Positions 45,129-55,414 are shown, counted from the stretch's first letter. The stretch: 64,000 bases of DNA from Halolamina pelagica (GCF_900115675.1 NZ_FOXI01000008.1:38005-102004), one strand, 5' to 3'. Translations and numbers: made by a program. Notes: generated from the letters alone by a model not told the origin.

Positions 45129-48100
45129 TCAGTCGAGCGGTTGGATCATCATCACAGAGCCATCCGGTAGTTCATCCATAGTCTCCCGAATCTGCCGCAG
45201 CTGCTCGTCAACACCATCGAGTAACTGCTCGGCATCTTCGATTAATTCACCCACGCGTTCCTCACTCGGTGGGCTGGTGCCCTCTACTGCATCGACGGCC
45301 TCTTGGGTGAGATCGTGGTCGGGATACTCCGACTGCAGCTTGTCGGCGAGTTCCTCGAGTCGCTCGTCGACCTCGAAGGGGTTCTCTGCCTCGTCGAGGA
45401 GCTGTTCAACATCCTCGACACTCGGCGGCTGCGGCCGACTGAGCATCTCGCTCACATCGGTCGTAACTGGGTGGTTCGGGTATTCTTCCTCCAGCCGTTC
45501 CGATGCCCCTCGAAGCTGCGACCAGACCGAGGCCTCGTTCTCGGATGCTTCGAGGAGCTGCCGTGCCCGTTCGTACCGTTTGGCTTGCTGAACGACCGTT
45601 GAGTCGACGAGGTCTTCCTCCGAGAACGAATCACCGTTCCACGCCGTCTCGAAGAGTTCGTAGAGATCGTCGATGGTTACACCGCCGAATTCGACGGCGA
45701 CGCGGTCGGCAGTTTCCTTGCTGCTCCCATCGTGAGTGTAGAGCCACGTCACAAGACTGGAAACCACGCTCTCGGGCTCCTCGTCCGCCGGCGATTCCCC
45801 CGTGATACGTTCGTACTGCTCGCGGACGACGGTTCGTCTGTGAGCGTCGGCTTCGGCGATCATTGCTCGAAGCCGGTCGGCATCTGGCACTTCGTCCCCG
45901 CCGACGATCGCTTGCATCTCCCCTGTGATGTCCGAACCGGAGTAGAGCCGCTGCATCTCTTTTGCCCGGTGACCGAAGCGCTCCCAGAGGGAGTCGCCAT
46001 CTTCTCTCGGTCGGAACAGTTCCTTTGCCCGAGTGAAGCGCTCAGACTGCCGTTCAATCCCGTCCGAGGTGAGATCCTCTGTTTCGAGCGGTTCGCCTCC
46101 GAGCGCGGGTTGAAGAACCGTCTCGAGTTCCTCCAGCGAAGCGTCTTTGCCGAACTCTCTGCTGACGCCTCGCAAGACTTGTCTCACTAGCACACTGTTT
46201 TCGTCAACCCACTCAGCCAACTCGGAGAGCCACGAATCGACATCGGTGCCAGTCGGCTCCCGGCCGAGCAAAGTCTCGACAATCCCCTGAACCCGGTCGA
46301 AATCATCATCTATCGATTCAAACCGAATCTGTACGTCAGTCAGATTCGTCTTGTTTCTGACTGCTCGGCCGATCTCGTCCGGCTCGGTAATGTACTCGTC
46401 ATCTCGGCGTAGCGCGATTTCGTTTGCTGTTGCAAGTGTGATCAGCAGGGCCGAAATCGATTCTTGCGGAGTCCCGCGATACGTGCCTCCACGCTGGACA
46501 GTTTGGGCAAGCAAGTCCTCGGCACGAAGCGATTGGGTGTCCTCGTACTCGTCGAGGAACTCCTGACACCAGCCGTCGGCGAGTTCGTCACGGTCGGTAT
46601 CCACACCGAGCGTGACTGCGTCCTCGCTCGAAAGCGGCCAGTCGTCGATGCCGCGGAAGAACTGCGCCATCTGCTTGGCGTCCTCGACTTCCGTGATTCC
46701 GTTGGTTAGGACGAAACGCGTCCCACTAAACACGGACTGGACTTGCGTTTCCACGACCTGCTCGAACACGTCCCCGTATCGTCCTCTCGTCCCACCCGTC
46801 CGAACGAAGACGTCCGCTTCCTCAAGTTGCTCTCGAATCGCCGATTCGAGCGCCCGCTGTTCGTCACGGTGGTCGGACTCCAAGTCTGGATACGTTTCCG
46901 TCTCCTCTGACAGCACCTCCTGCATACCCATCACGTCTCGCAGGCGATCAATCGTCGATCCCTGTAGATCGACGGCGACGAGGACGTGCTCGCCCCCGTC
47001 CCGGCCTTCGTTCGTCGACTGCCATGCATCAACCTGATCGCTAACCTCCTCGTCGCGGCCCGCGACCAGCCGCACACGCACGGCGTCAAACTCCGGCGTT
47101 GGTGCTTGCTCGATAGGGTTGAGAACAGAGTAGCCGAACCGGAGTGGGACTTTGCGCTCCCCCTCGAGATCCACCTCGTGTCGACTGCCCTCAGAGAGCA
47201 GAAGGTTGCTTCCCTCCCGAAGGGAGTTCTCCAACTTGGCCGAAAGTCGATGCGACGGGATCTGTTGTGCGCGGGTCTTCGCCCGCGTCAGAATGTCCTC
47301 CTGTTCCTCGGAGACCAGCAGGTACTCCTCGTCACCGCGGTCGTTCGTCTCCGTTAGCACCTTCCGATCCTCGAGGAGGTCGGAGAGCGCCGATTCGACA
47401 TCGCTTCGGACGGAATCGAACGACTCGTCAGTCGACTTGACCATCAGTCGGGCGAGGTTCGCCGGCGTCGACGGCACTTCGGAACGCACCTGATTTAGCA
47501 GGTACAGCGCCTTCGCAACGCGAACCGAGAACGCATCTTCGTCGCCGCCAGCCGAGGGGACGAGCTTGTTCTCGACCATCTCCTGCACCCAGAGCGGGAT
47601 GTAGGTCGTCTCTTCGACCAGCAGGTCGTACAGCTCGTCCCACGTGACGAGTGCTCCGACTTGCTTGTCTCCCCACTCGAACCGCGTGAACAGCGAGCGG
47701 ACGAGGATGAGCAACGCCCGACCCTGCACGTACTCCTCTTCGGTCACGCGTCCCCGTGGCATCAATTGCTGAATCACCGTCCGGAGCAACCCGAGATCGT
47801 ACTCGCGGAACGGATACGACTCGATTGCGTCCGGGTCGGCTCCGGCAATATCGGAGTATGCGTCGAGCGTCAGGTCGGGCATCTCCCGAAGAGCGGACTC
47901 GACGGCCTGTCCACCCTCGGCGTCCTTCTGCAGCCACCGCTTCCGAACGATTATCTCGGTATCGGCTCCTTCGAGCGGTTCTTGAGCCCCGTACCACGGT
48001 TGCTCCGTGACTTCGGTATCGTCGAACTCGCCGTGGATACGCTCGATCGGATACTGTCCAGTCCCGATAACTGGCGGGTTGGGCCCGACACCCAACTCCG

Positions 48101-48968
48101 TCAGCGCTTCCATCGTCTCTTGGAACTCTCTGTAGCGATGGCGGCCATCGCCGATGAACAGCGCCACCTCGTCGAGCCCGATCAGCAACTCCGTCTCGGT
48201 CTCTTGTGTGCTCAGCGACTCTTGGGCCTCTTCGATGCGCTCGACGAGTTCGTCGGGGTCGAACTCGTCGGGATCGACTTCCTCGATGGCGTCGTCGATC
48301 GACTGCTTGACCTCCTCCCGAGACGCGAACGGTGAGTCATCGAGTGTCGGAACAGCGTCGTAGAGCCAGCTCCGTAGCGACGCCCGCTCGTCGTACACGT
48401 CCTCGAACGTCTGTCCGTCGTGCTCGACTTCCTGTAGTCGCTCCCAGCAGTCACCGTGGTTCATGTCGAGCTGCCATGCCCACTCGAGCAGCCAATTCGG
48501 GTCGGTGGGGTACCCGAGTTCGCGACCGATTGCCTCGTAAATGAGGTAGGGGAGTGGCGGTTCCTGTGACGCGTCCCGGTTGAGGAGGTTCAGGAAGACA
48601 GGTTTCAGCCGGTCGACGTGAGAGTTGGCGACGCTCTGCCGGAACGACTGGAAGCCCGGCCATCTGTTCGCCAGCTCTTCGCCGAGGTCGGAGAACTCCG
48701 ATTCGGTGTCGGCAGCGAACCCAATAAGTTTCAGGAGGTGCGTCTTCCCCGACCCGAACGTCGCGGAGATGTAGAGGAAGCGCGGTTCCTCGTGTGGATA
48801 CTTGTCGACGAGGTTCCCGAGCGTGGTGAGCACGTCGCGAGCGCTGTCGGTCTCGTAGAACTCGCGGACGTCGTTTTCGGCCTGCGCTCTGGCGTTGACC
48901 TTCTGGACTTCCTCGAGTTCGCGAGCCGGTGACTGCTGGAAGATGTCGTGAATGTGTATGTCGCTCAT
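45129..48968 (-). CDS. brxC: Second BrxC/PglY-like AAA ATPase
   Basis: The 1279-residue protein has an N-terminal P-loop (SATFGSGKT, residues 68-76), a Walker B-like ELLIGLDEVALFIGDG, and a very long helical C-terminus with repeated acidic heptads (LLDEAENPFEVDERLEE). BrxC/PglY is the large BREX ATPase. Two copies, here and at 49543, are characteristic of BREX type 5, known mainly from haloarchaea (recalled, not checked). The 4-base ATGA overlap with brxB couples translation. The two copies differ in length and in the residues around the P-loop, so they are diverged paralogues rather than a recent duplication. Confidence 0.85.
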   Translation of the reverse strand: MSDIHIHDIFQQSPARELEEVQKVNARAQAENDVREFYETDSARDVLTTLGNLVDKYPHEEPRFLYISATFGSGKTHLLKLIGFAADTESEFSDLGEELANRWPGFQSFRQSVANSHVDRLKPVFLNLLNRDASQEPPLPYLIYEAIGRELGYPTDPNWLLEWAWQLDMNHGDCWERLQEVEHDGQTFEDVYDERASLRSWLYDAVPTLDDSPFASREEVKQSIDDAIEEVDPDEFDPDELVERIEEAQESLSTQETETELLIGLDEVALFIGDGRHRYREFQETMEALTELGVGPNPPVIGTGQYPIERIHGEFDDTEVTEQPWYGAQEPLEGADTEIIVRKRWLQKDAEGGQAVESALREMPDLTLDAYSDIAGADPDAIESYPFREYDLGLLRTVIQQLMPRGRVTEEEYVQGRALLILVRSLFTRFEWGDKQVGALVTWDELYDLLVEETTYIPLWVQEMVENKLVPSAGGDEDAFSVRVAKALYLLNQVRSEVPSTPANLARLMVKSTDESFDSVRSDVESALSDLLEDRKVLTETNDRGDEEYLLVSEEQEDILTRAKTRAQQIPSHRLSAKLENSLREGSNLLLSEGSRHEVDLEGERKVPLRFGYSVLNPIEQAPTPEFDAVRVRLVAGRDEEVSDQVDAWQSTNEGRDGGEHVLVAVDLQGSTIDRLRDVMGMQEVLSEETETYPDLESDHRDEQRALESAIREQLEEADVFVRTGGTRGRYGDVFEQVVETQVQSVFSGTRFVLTNGITEVEDAKQMAQFFRGIDDWPLSSEDAVTLGVDTDRDELADGWCQEFLDEYEDTQSLRAEDLLAQTVQRGGTYRGTPQESISALLITLATANEIALRRDDEYITEPDEIGRAVRNKTNLTDVQIRFESIDDDFDRVQGIVETLLGREPTGTDVDSWLSELAEWVDENSVLVRQVLRGVSREFGKDASLEELETVLQPALGGEPLETEDLTSDGIERQSERFTRAKELFRPREDGDSLWERFGHRAKEMQRLYSGSDITGEMQAIVGGDEVPDADRLRAMIAEADAHRRTVVREQYERITGESPADEEPESVVSSLVTWLYTHDGSSKETADRVAVEFGGVTIDDLYELFETAWNGDSFSEEDLVDSTVVQQAKRYERARQLLEASENEASVWSQLRGASERLEEEYPNHPVTTDVSEMLSRPQPPSVEDVEQLLDEAENPFEVDERLEELADKLQSEYPDHDLTQEAVDAVEGTSPPSEERVGELIEDAEQLLDGVDEQLRQIRETMDELPDGSVMMIQPLD

Positions 48969-49546
48969 TGGAGATGCACCCCCTTAACTCGGCCTTCGAT
49001 CTGGTGGGCCGGGTAGTAGTTGCGTGATTCCTCGCCGAAGAAGTTCAGATTGCCACCATAGATGTCTCCGGGGAACGGTATGCCGATCGTAGACTGGACG
49101 TTGCGGCGGTCGAGTTCGTCGAGGAGTTCCGACGCACGCGTGAACGGGTAGAGGCTCCCGAGGTGCGTGAGGAGAACGACGTGTCGCTGCTGGGCTGGTG
49201 CATCGATTTTCTCGACCATAACCGCGACGAGTTCCTCCGCTAATCGGTCTTGCATCGTCTCAGTGATCGTCGCGGGTTGGCTGTTCTCGCCGAGGTCAAC
49301 CGCGAGTTCGAAGACATCGGTTTCGACGAACAGCTCGTCCAGTCGGAGGACTTGGACGGTTCCGTCATCCGGGAACTCCTCGGTACGATGCGGGTTCGTC
49401 GCCCAATCGGTGAGCCGTTCGGCAACCCGGTGCTCGTACTTCGGTTGGACGGGGACGATTACGAACGGATTTCGGATGCCGCGTCGTCCGTCGGCGAACT
49501 GTGCGAGTCGCTCCGTGAAGTCGTGGAAAGGACGGTTAGTCGTCAT
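48965..49546 (-). CDS. brxB: BrxB (DUF1788-like) BREX protein
   Basis: The 193-residue protein is short and has the BrxB/DUF1788 look: RNPFVIVPVQPKYEHRVAERL near the N-terminus, a central HVVLLTHLGSLYPFTRASELL and a C-terminal FPGDIYGGNLNFFGE, ending EGRVKGVHLQ. The role in BREX is structural or regulatory and not catalytic as far as known. It is sandwiched between the two brxC genes with 4-base overlaps on both sides (ATGA), a tightly coupled cassette. Confidence 0.8.
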   Translation of the reverse strand: MTTNRPFHDFTERLAQFADGRRGIRNPFVIVPVQPKYEHRVAERLTDWATNPHRTEEFPDDGTVQVLRLDELFVETDVFELAVDLGENSQPATITETMQDRLAEELVAVMVEKIDAPAQQRHVVLLTHLGSLYPFTRASELLDELDRRNVQSTIGIPFPGDIYGGNLNFFGEESRNYYPAHQIEGRVKGVHLQ

Positions 49547-52500
49547 CGGATGATCACCCCCGTCTCAGTCCGCTCGATACTGAGGTCATGGCGTTCGACG
49601 AGCCGTTCCAGTTCCGAGTCCAGCGATTCGCGATCCGACGGGAGAACCCCGATCGCCGTGATGTCTGTGGGAGACTGATCCCCAACGAGTGCCTGTAACT
49701 CCTCGAACGTATCTCGTAATTCGTCGATGTCGCTACCGGCAACCACAGCGAGGGGTTCGCTGTCGAGCAGTGTGTTCGTTGCTCGAATGAAGTCATCAGC
49801 CTCGGTGTTGGTCGTTCCGCCGGTCACCGTCGATACCGCGTCCGAGACGTCCTCGTACCACGATGCGGCGCGACGGAGTGGTGTGATGTATTCGCTCTCG
49901 AAGGCCGGCCGAACGTTCGACTCAAACTCATTTGCGGGCTGGATCCACGGATGCTCCTGTAACTCGCCGACGAACGCATCGACCTCGGTTTCCGTTCGGA
50001 ACGAGTCCCACGCGGTCTCGATCGCCTCGTCGAGGGCCGGCGAGGTAGTTTGAGCGTCGTTGAACCGATCCCAGCCATCGTGTGTCCACCATTCACCCTC
50101 GTAACCGCCGATGCTCTCGCGAAGCGTCTGGCTGGCCGATTCGACCTCTTCGGTCAGCCAGTCGTACGACTGCTGGGCGAGAGTCAACTGCGAGTCGATT
50201 CGTGTGAGCGCGGGGAGGCGCAAGCTCCACACTTCCTCGGCGTCGTCGTACCACTCCCGAGCGTCGTTGGTTGCTTCGACGACGTCCTCCCAGTCGGTGT
50301 CACGTGATTTGACGGCCTCTCGTCGGTCGATCGCGCTCTGCTGCTCGGCTTCGAGCGCTTCCACGAACGACTCGAGGAGGTTGCGAACGGCGCGCGTTTG
50401 GATGTCACTCTCGGCGACCAGTCTGACGTCTTCTACGAGACTACCGAGTCGACCCGCGAGCGTGTCGTTCGCGGACTGGAGCCTGACGATTCCATCCGGG
50501 ATGGTCTCCGTCGAGTCCATAAATCCTCCCTCGCGGAGGATCTTTCCTACACTGTCACCTTTCGCAATCTTCAGACGCGTCGTCGTCAGTTTGTTCAGGT
50601 CGATTACGTCGTCGAGTTCGAGGGAGTCACCTGTCTCGTCGATGGGCAGGAAGTCTCCCTTCCGGCAGAGGCCCCAAATAATCGCACACAGTGCGGGGCG
50701 AGCGTCCTCGTAGATCGGCTTCTTTTCGATGATTCCGTCAAGGATCGTCGCCATCGCGAGGTTCCCGCCGCGTTGGTTCAACTGTCGGCCGGTGAATGCA
50801 CGCACGTTGTTCTGGATCGACCCCTCGTGCGTTTCGGGGTCTTCTGTCGCGACATCGATCTGCTGGGCCCACGTAGGGAGCGGGTCTTGTGCGGAAAGTC
50901 CACGGAGTTCCTGTAAGTGCTCGTCGCCGACCTGCAGCATTACGGGGTGGAAGTCGTCGGGGTAGTTGACGTCGAGATACTCCTCGACTCCCGAAACCAT
51001 ACCCCCGATCTGATCGCCGCGATCCTTGACGTCGAATGTCCCGCTCTTGAGCGCCTCGACGAGTTTGCTCTGGACGCGAGCTGCGCGGTCGGAGAGATCA
51101 CGCTCGACGGACTGTGGGAGCGTGTGGTCTCCGACGGCATCTCTGAGCGACCACCACTCGATGAGGCTATCACGGAGATCGTCGAGTCCGTCCTGTCCGA
51201 TCGTCCATTCGAGCGGGTCGTCGTCGTAGCTGATGTCTGCTGCGGCGGGAGAGATTCCTTCGACGGCGACCTCGACATCGAGGGCGTCCTCAGCGTCGAC
51301 TGTCGTATCGAGTTCGATCCCGTCGATACTGAATTCGTAGCGAACGGGATACTGCTCGCCGGTGTCTGGGTACTCGGCCGATGTCGGGAGTGAGAGGTCG
51401 CGCACGATGTCCTCCCAGAGATACCCGTCTACGGCTTCGATGATGGACTGCCAGTCCGGGTTGTCGAGGTTTTCCTCGGAGGCTTCGATGATCTCGCGCT
51501 CCTCCGGATGAGTGAACGCGTACTTTGGCCCGGTTTCGTCGTGCGTCGGCCGGATGAACTTCCGAAGCCGTTGGAGCGAGTCCTCGACGCGGTTCTCCAT
51601 CTGGAACTGAGTCGGGCCGTCGAGGTCACTCAACACGGCGACTGCGAGATTCCGCTCGGACATCGGGATCGTGTCCGGGATGTGCTGGAGGAGCAACACG
51701 GCCTTCGCGACATCCACGTCGATCTCCTCCAGTTCGCCTGCCTCGTGCTGTTCCTCAATCTCCTCGATGACCCCCACGTCCTGTGGCGTGATGTCATCGA
51801 GTTCCGGTTCGATGAGGTCGTAGAAGTCGACCAGCGAAATGACGTTGGTCTCCTCGCCGGCCTCTATCCACTCTTGGAGGAGTCCGTGAACGAGAGCCAG
51901 AATCGCCCGTGCGGTTCCCGAGAAGATCGACTTCGCCGGGTCGTGTGCTTCCTGCCGGAGGTTCGAGAGGATCTCGAGGAACAGCGGTGGCTGATACGGA
52001 AGGAACGGATAGAACTCGACGAGGCGCTCACGGTCGATGTTGTCGAGCGGTGGTTCGGTGTTCTGTTCGATGCCCGAGTACACGAGTAACGTCTCGGGCT
52101 CGTTGCTGGTTCGGTCGAGGACGCGTTCCGTATCCTCCTTCCCGTCCACAGTCTTTTTGAGCAACCGCTGGGTCGATATTTCGCCGACGTGTCGACTCGG
52201 AAGACCAAACCGGTGCGGAAACCGATCCTTGACGATGCTGAAGTCAGCACCACGAGCCGCGAACTGCGGCTGGACGTCCTCGATTTTGGCCTGTGCCGTC
52301 GCCACCAGTTGGATGTCGCCGTCACCGGTCTCATCGACGCTCTCCGCGAGGGTCTGCAGCTCGGTGAGGCGGTCGAAGTCCGTCCCGATGAAGAGGCTGA
52401 CCTCGTCGAGCAGTAGTACGAGTTTGACTGGACGGCCGAGTTCCTCTTCGCGATCGCCCCGCAACTGTTCGAGACGCTCGACCATCGCTTGTGGGTCGAG

Positions 52501-53241
52501 ATCCGACGGCATCAGGTCGTCTAGACCATCCACCGTGCCGGTCTCCTGCTCGAAGAGGGTGGGAAGAACGGCGTCCGCGAGAGCGTTGTACTGCTGAACG
52601 TCTTCCCAATCGTACTTCTCGGGGCTATTAACCGTACTCCGAAGTGCTGTTTGGGTGTTGGTCGTCCGGTCATCCCACGCGTCGGTCGTCCGGTACCAGT
52701 CCTCGAAGAATGCGACGTCGAGTTGCGACGAGAGCCCCCCATCGGCACCGGTGAGCCGTTCCGACGTGTGAGCACTGCGGAGGACGATCTCACTGAAGCT
52801 CAGTTTCTTCTGGCCCTGATGCTTCAGGAGGTTCACCGAGATCGGGATGACCTCGTACTCATCGTGGATCGACGACCAAGTGGACTCGAGCGTCTCCAGC
52901 TCACGACCATCGGTTAGCTGTTCCCAGACATCCTCGCGCTCTCGAAGCCACTCGCTATCCAGCAGGCCGCGAAGCACGCTGAGGAGGTGGCTCTTCCCGC
53001 TCCCATAGTACCCGTAGAGCCAGTAGTTTGCACCTGACCGCATATCCTCGGAACGGCCGAGCAGGCGCGAGAAGAAGTCGGACATAAAGTCCTCAGACTC
53101 CTCCGTCACGTGGTAGGAGTCGATCGATTCCAGTCGGTGATCGCGACCGTTATCCTCGCGGTCGATGCGGACGGACTCCTCGAAATCGCTCCCAACATCG
53201 GCAGCGAACCAGCTCTCGTCAGTCACACTTCGCCCTCCCAT
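49543..53241 (-). CDS. brxC: First BrxC/PglY-like AAA ATPase
   Basis: The 1232-residue protein has Walker A GYYGSGKS at residues 77-84, a Walker B-like LVLLLDEVSLFIGTD near residue 270, and a long helical remainder typical of PglY/BrxC. ATG 53241 is the annotated start. GTG at 53226 (VTDESWF) overlaps the brxA stop with GTGA and may be the true start. It belongs to the brxA, brxC, brxB, brxC cassette, all on the minus strand with overlaps, which suggests one transcript from a promoter upstream of brxA. Confidence 0.88.
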   Translation of the reverse strand: MGGRSVTDESWFAADVGSDFEESVRIDREDNGRDHRLESIDSYHVTEESEDFMSDFFSRLLGRSEDMRSGANYWLYGYYGSGKSHLLSVLRGLLDSEWLREREDVWEQLTDGRELETLESTWSSIHDEYEVIPISVNLLKHQGQKKLSFSEIVLRSAHTSERLTGADGGLSSQLDVAFFEDWYRTTDAWDDRTTNTQTALRSTVNSPEKYDWEDVQQYNALADAVLPTLFEQETGTVDGLDDLMPSDLDPQAMVERLEQLRGDREEELGRPVKLVLLLDEVSLFIGTDFDRLTELQTLAESVDETGDGDIQLVATAQAKIEDVQPQFAARGADFSIVKDRFPHRFGLPSRHVGEISTQRLLKKTVDGKEDTERVLDRTSNEPETLLVYSGIEQNTEPPLDNIDRERLVEFYPFLPYQPPLFLEILSNLRQEAHDPAKSIFSGTARAILALVHGLLQEWIEAGEETNVISLVDFYDLIEPELDDITPQDVGVIEEIEEQHEAGELEEIDVDVAKAVLLLQHIPDTIPMSERNLAVAVLSDLDGPTQFQMENRVEDSLQRLRKFIRPTHDETGPKYAFTHPEEREIIEASEENLDNPDWQSIIEAVDGYLWEDIVRDLSLPTSAEYPDTGEQYPVRYEFSIDGIELDTTVDAEDALDVEVAVEGISPAAADISYDDDPLEWTIGQDGLDDLRDSLIEWWSLRDAVGDHTLPQSVERDLSDRAARVQSKLVEALKSGTFDVKDRGDQIGGMVSGVEEYLDVNYPDDFHPVMLQVGDEHLQELRGLSAQDPLPTWAQQIDVATEDPETHEGSIQNNVRAFTGRQLNQRGGNLAMATILDGIIEKKPIYEDARPALCAIIWGLCRKGDFLPIDETGDSLELDDVIDLNKLTTTRLKIAKGDSVGKILREGGFMDSTETIPDGIVRLQSANDTLAGRLGSLVEDVRLVAESDIQTRAVRNLLESFVEALEAEQQSAIDRREAVKSRDTDWEDVVEATNDAREWYDDAEEVWSLRLPALTRIDSQLTLAQQSYDWLTEEVESASQTLRESIGGYEGEWWTHDGWDRFNDAQTTSPALDEAIETAWDSFRTETEVDAFVGELQEHPWIQPANEFESNVRPAFESEYITPLRRAASWYEDVSDAVSTVTGGTTNTEADDFIRATNTLLDSEPLAVVAGSDIDELRDTFEELQALVGDQSPTDITAIGVLPSDRESLDSELERLVERHDLSIERTETGVIIR

Positions 53242-54065
53242 GGTTCGGCCCAGTCGTATGTATCATCCACCGGCTGGAGCCTCAGCTCACCGTGAATTCC
53301 GCTCGCTTCCCAGTTCGGATCGTCGCTCACTCGTTCGGCCAAGGAGTCCCAGTACTGTTCCGGTTGGAAGAGATAGAGCCAGCCAGTCGGCTGGGAGAGC
53401 CAGTCATCCCCGTGAATCTCCCACGAGTAACCTGACGCAACGAGCAGTGGCGTCGTTCCGAGGTTGGGGATTTGTCCTTGAAGGGCCTGCTGTGTCTCGA
53501 GAACACCGATCTCTCGCATTACCGACCGAAGACCTTCTCCCCATCGACGAGTCGTCGATTCCGCATAGTCGAACTCGCTTCCATCGTGGTAATGGAATTC
53601 GTTCAGGAGGCGCTCAACCGTCTCCTGCTCGAAATCCAATCCTTCGACACCGGACTCCTGAAGCCGGTCGACGTACCGGTGAACGGTGTACTTCACGAGA
53701 GGGTCGTCCTCCAGCAAGTAGAAGTACAGTACCTGCGCTTTGTCGCCCACCGTCTCACACTGGTCGAGGACGGAGGGTAGCTGGACGATAGACGGAAGCT
53801 CGCTACCAGTAGTCTTGAATCGAGAACTGAGAGCGCGATAGATTCCCTTCGAACTCCCACGCGTACTGCGCTCGTCAAAGCGTTCTTCGATCCATTTCTG
53901 TTCGACGACCGTCCAGTCTCGATGTTGGGCGTACAGCCGAGCGAGCATCTCTGCTCTATCCACAAGAAGTCCGCATCTAGTGAGAGCCATCGACACCTCG
54001 TCGTGAGAAAATGTCGAGTCGAGCGACGGTAGGGAAGTTCCCCTCCCGTCGGTGCGGAGAGTCAT
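53223..54065 (-). CDS. brxA: BrxA (DUF1819-like) BREX protein
   Basis: The 280-residue protein has a NusB-like helical fold in BrxA style: an entry DRAEMLARLYAQHRDW, then YRALSSRFKTTG, LYFYLLEDDPLVKYTVHRYV and STTRRWGEGLRSVMREIGVL in the order seen in BrxA. BrxA binds nucleic acid in characterised systems. It is the first gene of the BREX operon and overlaps brxC. Start ATG 54065 retains the N-terminal segment (SLPSLDSTFSHDEV) usual for the family; residue 26 would be an alternative. Upstream is the 305-base gap before orc1/cdc6. Confidence 0.75.
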   Translation of the reverse strand: MTLRTDGRGTSLPSLDSTFSHDEVSMALTRCGLLVDRAEMLARLYAQHRDWTVVEQKWIEERFDERSTRGSSKGIYRALSSRFKTTGSELPSIVQLPSVLDQCETVGDKAQVLYFYLLEDDPLVKYTVHRYVDRLQESGVEGLDFEQETVERLLNEFHYHDGSEFDYAESTTRRWGEGLRSVMREIGVLETQQALQGQIPNLGTTPLLVASGYSWEIHGDDWLSQPTGWLYLFQPEQYWDSLAERVSDDPNWEASGIHGELRLQPVDDTYDWAEPWEGEV

Positions 54066-54370
54066 ATATCATCTCGAACCATCCACACCACTTAGTTGAT
54101 ATGGATAACCTGATCACGAGGGGTCTAACCTCGACCTCTCATATCGGTTAGTTTAGCTGGAGTGAATGTCGCTGACTGGAAAATTCAGACTTCACACGCT
54201 CCTGCTCATAAACGAATTCCGGAAGCTCCCGGAAATCTGGGTCTTCCACAAACCGAACCGCGATACTGCGCGGGAATTACCACAGGTCAGAGCGGACTAA
54301 TTGAATCGTTTCCGGAAACAACCCGGTCACGTTTTTACTACTAGCCAGAAAACCAGTCTATCAAGCAAAG
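54066..54370. other. Gap between brxA and orc1/cdc6-1, possible origin elements
   Basis: This 305-base stretch between divergent genes contains several CGGAA/TTCCG-type elements: CCGGAAGCTCCCGGAAA near 54220, and a 12-base palindrome GTTTCCGGAAAC (54308-54319). A close variant, GTTTCCTGAAAC, lies at 56972-56983. These resemble parts of haloarchaeal origin recognition boxes but lack the full known consensus. No ORF is convincing in the gap. Confidence 0.4.
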
Positions 54371-55399
54371 ATGATCCGCGATGCTCGCGTTCTCCGCGCC
54401 GGGTTCGTCCCTCGGGAAGTTGAGCATCGCGACGCCGAAGTCAACCACCTCTCCAGCGTTCTTGAGCCCATCACGAACGGGGAACCCGCCGACACGGCCA
54501 TCGTCACTGGACCCAGCGGCGCCGGCAAGACGTGCATCTCGAAGTTCGTCACCGAACGACTCCGGGAAGAGGTCCTCGACGTCGAGACCACCTACGTCAA
54601 CTGCTGGCGCAACTACACCCGGTTCCGGACGCTCTACCAGATCCTCGACGACCTCGGCGCGACCATCGACATCCACCGGCAGTCGACGCCCCACGACGAA
54701 CTCGTCGACCGCCTCCAGCAGCACGACGGCCCGCGAACCGTCGTCATTCTCGACGAGGTCGACCAACTGGAGGACCCCAGCGTCATTTACGACCTCCACA
54801 GCCTCCCACAGTTCGCGATCATCTGCATCGCGAACAAGGAAGAGGAGCTGTTCAGCCGCGTCGACGACCGCCTCGTGAGCCGGCTGCGCTCCAGCGAACA
54901 CGTCCGGATGGACAAGTACCACGACGAGCAGCTGTACGACATTCTGAGTGCGCGGGCGAAGTGGGGACTCGATGAGGACGTCATCACCGACGACCAGCTC
55001 TACCGGATCGCCGACGCGGCCGCCGGCGACGCTCGCCTCGCAATCGGCATCCTCCGAACGGCTGCCGGCAAGGCCGATCGCGAGAACCACGAGCGCATCA
55101 CCGACGACATTCTCCTGGACGCCGCCGAGGATGCTCGAGCCCAGATCAAGCAGAAGAGCCTCGACTCGCTCACGCCGCACCAGCGCGTCGTCTACGACAT
55201 CGTTCGCGAGCACGGCCCGGTCGGGCCGAGCGAGATTCACGAGCGCTATACCGAGGACGTCGATGATCCGCGGACGAAGCGGACTATCCGCACGTACCTC
55301 TCGAAGATGGAGCAGTACAACCTCCTCGAGGCGGAGGGGACGAGCCGAGACCGAGAGTACTCGCTTGTCGATTCGGCAGCGGCGTCGCCGATGCAGTGA
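54371..55399 (+). CDS. orc1/cdc6: Orc1/Cdc6 replication initiator 1
   Basis: The 342-residue AAA+ protein has Walker A GPSGAGKT at residues 47-54, Walker B VVILDEVDQL near 122, sensor-1-like ICIANKEEELF, and a C-terminal winged helix (about 255-335; TPHQRVVYDIVREHGP, then KRTIRTYLSKMEQYN). Orc1/Cdc6 proteins bind origin repeats and load the replicative helicase. The gene normally sits next to the origin it serves; the upstream gap has palindromes but no long iterons, in contrast to the second initiator. Start ATG 54371 follows a T-rich TATA-like stretch near 54332. Confidence 0.92.
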   Translation: MIRDARVLRAGFVPREVEHRDAEVNHLSSVLEPITNGEPADTAIVTGPSGAGKTCISKFVTERLREEVLDVETTYVNCWRNYTRFRTLYQILDDLGATIDIHRQSTPHDELVDRLQQHDGPRTVVILDEVDQLEDPSVIYDLHSLPQFAIICIANKEEELFSRVDDRLVSRLRSSEHVRMDKYHDEQLYDILSARAKWGLDEDVITDDQLYRIADAAAGDARLAIGILRTAAGKADRENHERITDDILLDAAEDARAQIKQKSLDSLTPHQRVVYDIVREHGPVGPSEIHERYTEDVDDPRTKRTIRTYLSKMEQYNLLEAEGTSRDREYSLVDSAAASPMQ

Positions 55400-55414
55400 C
55401 CGTGACGCCGTCAG

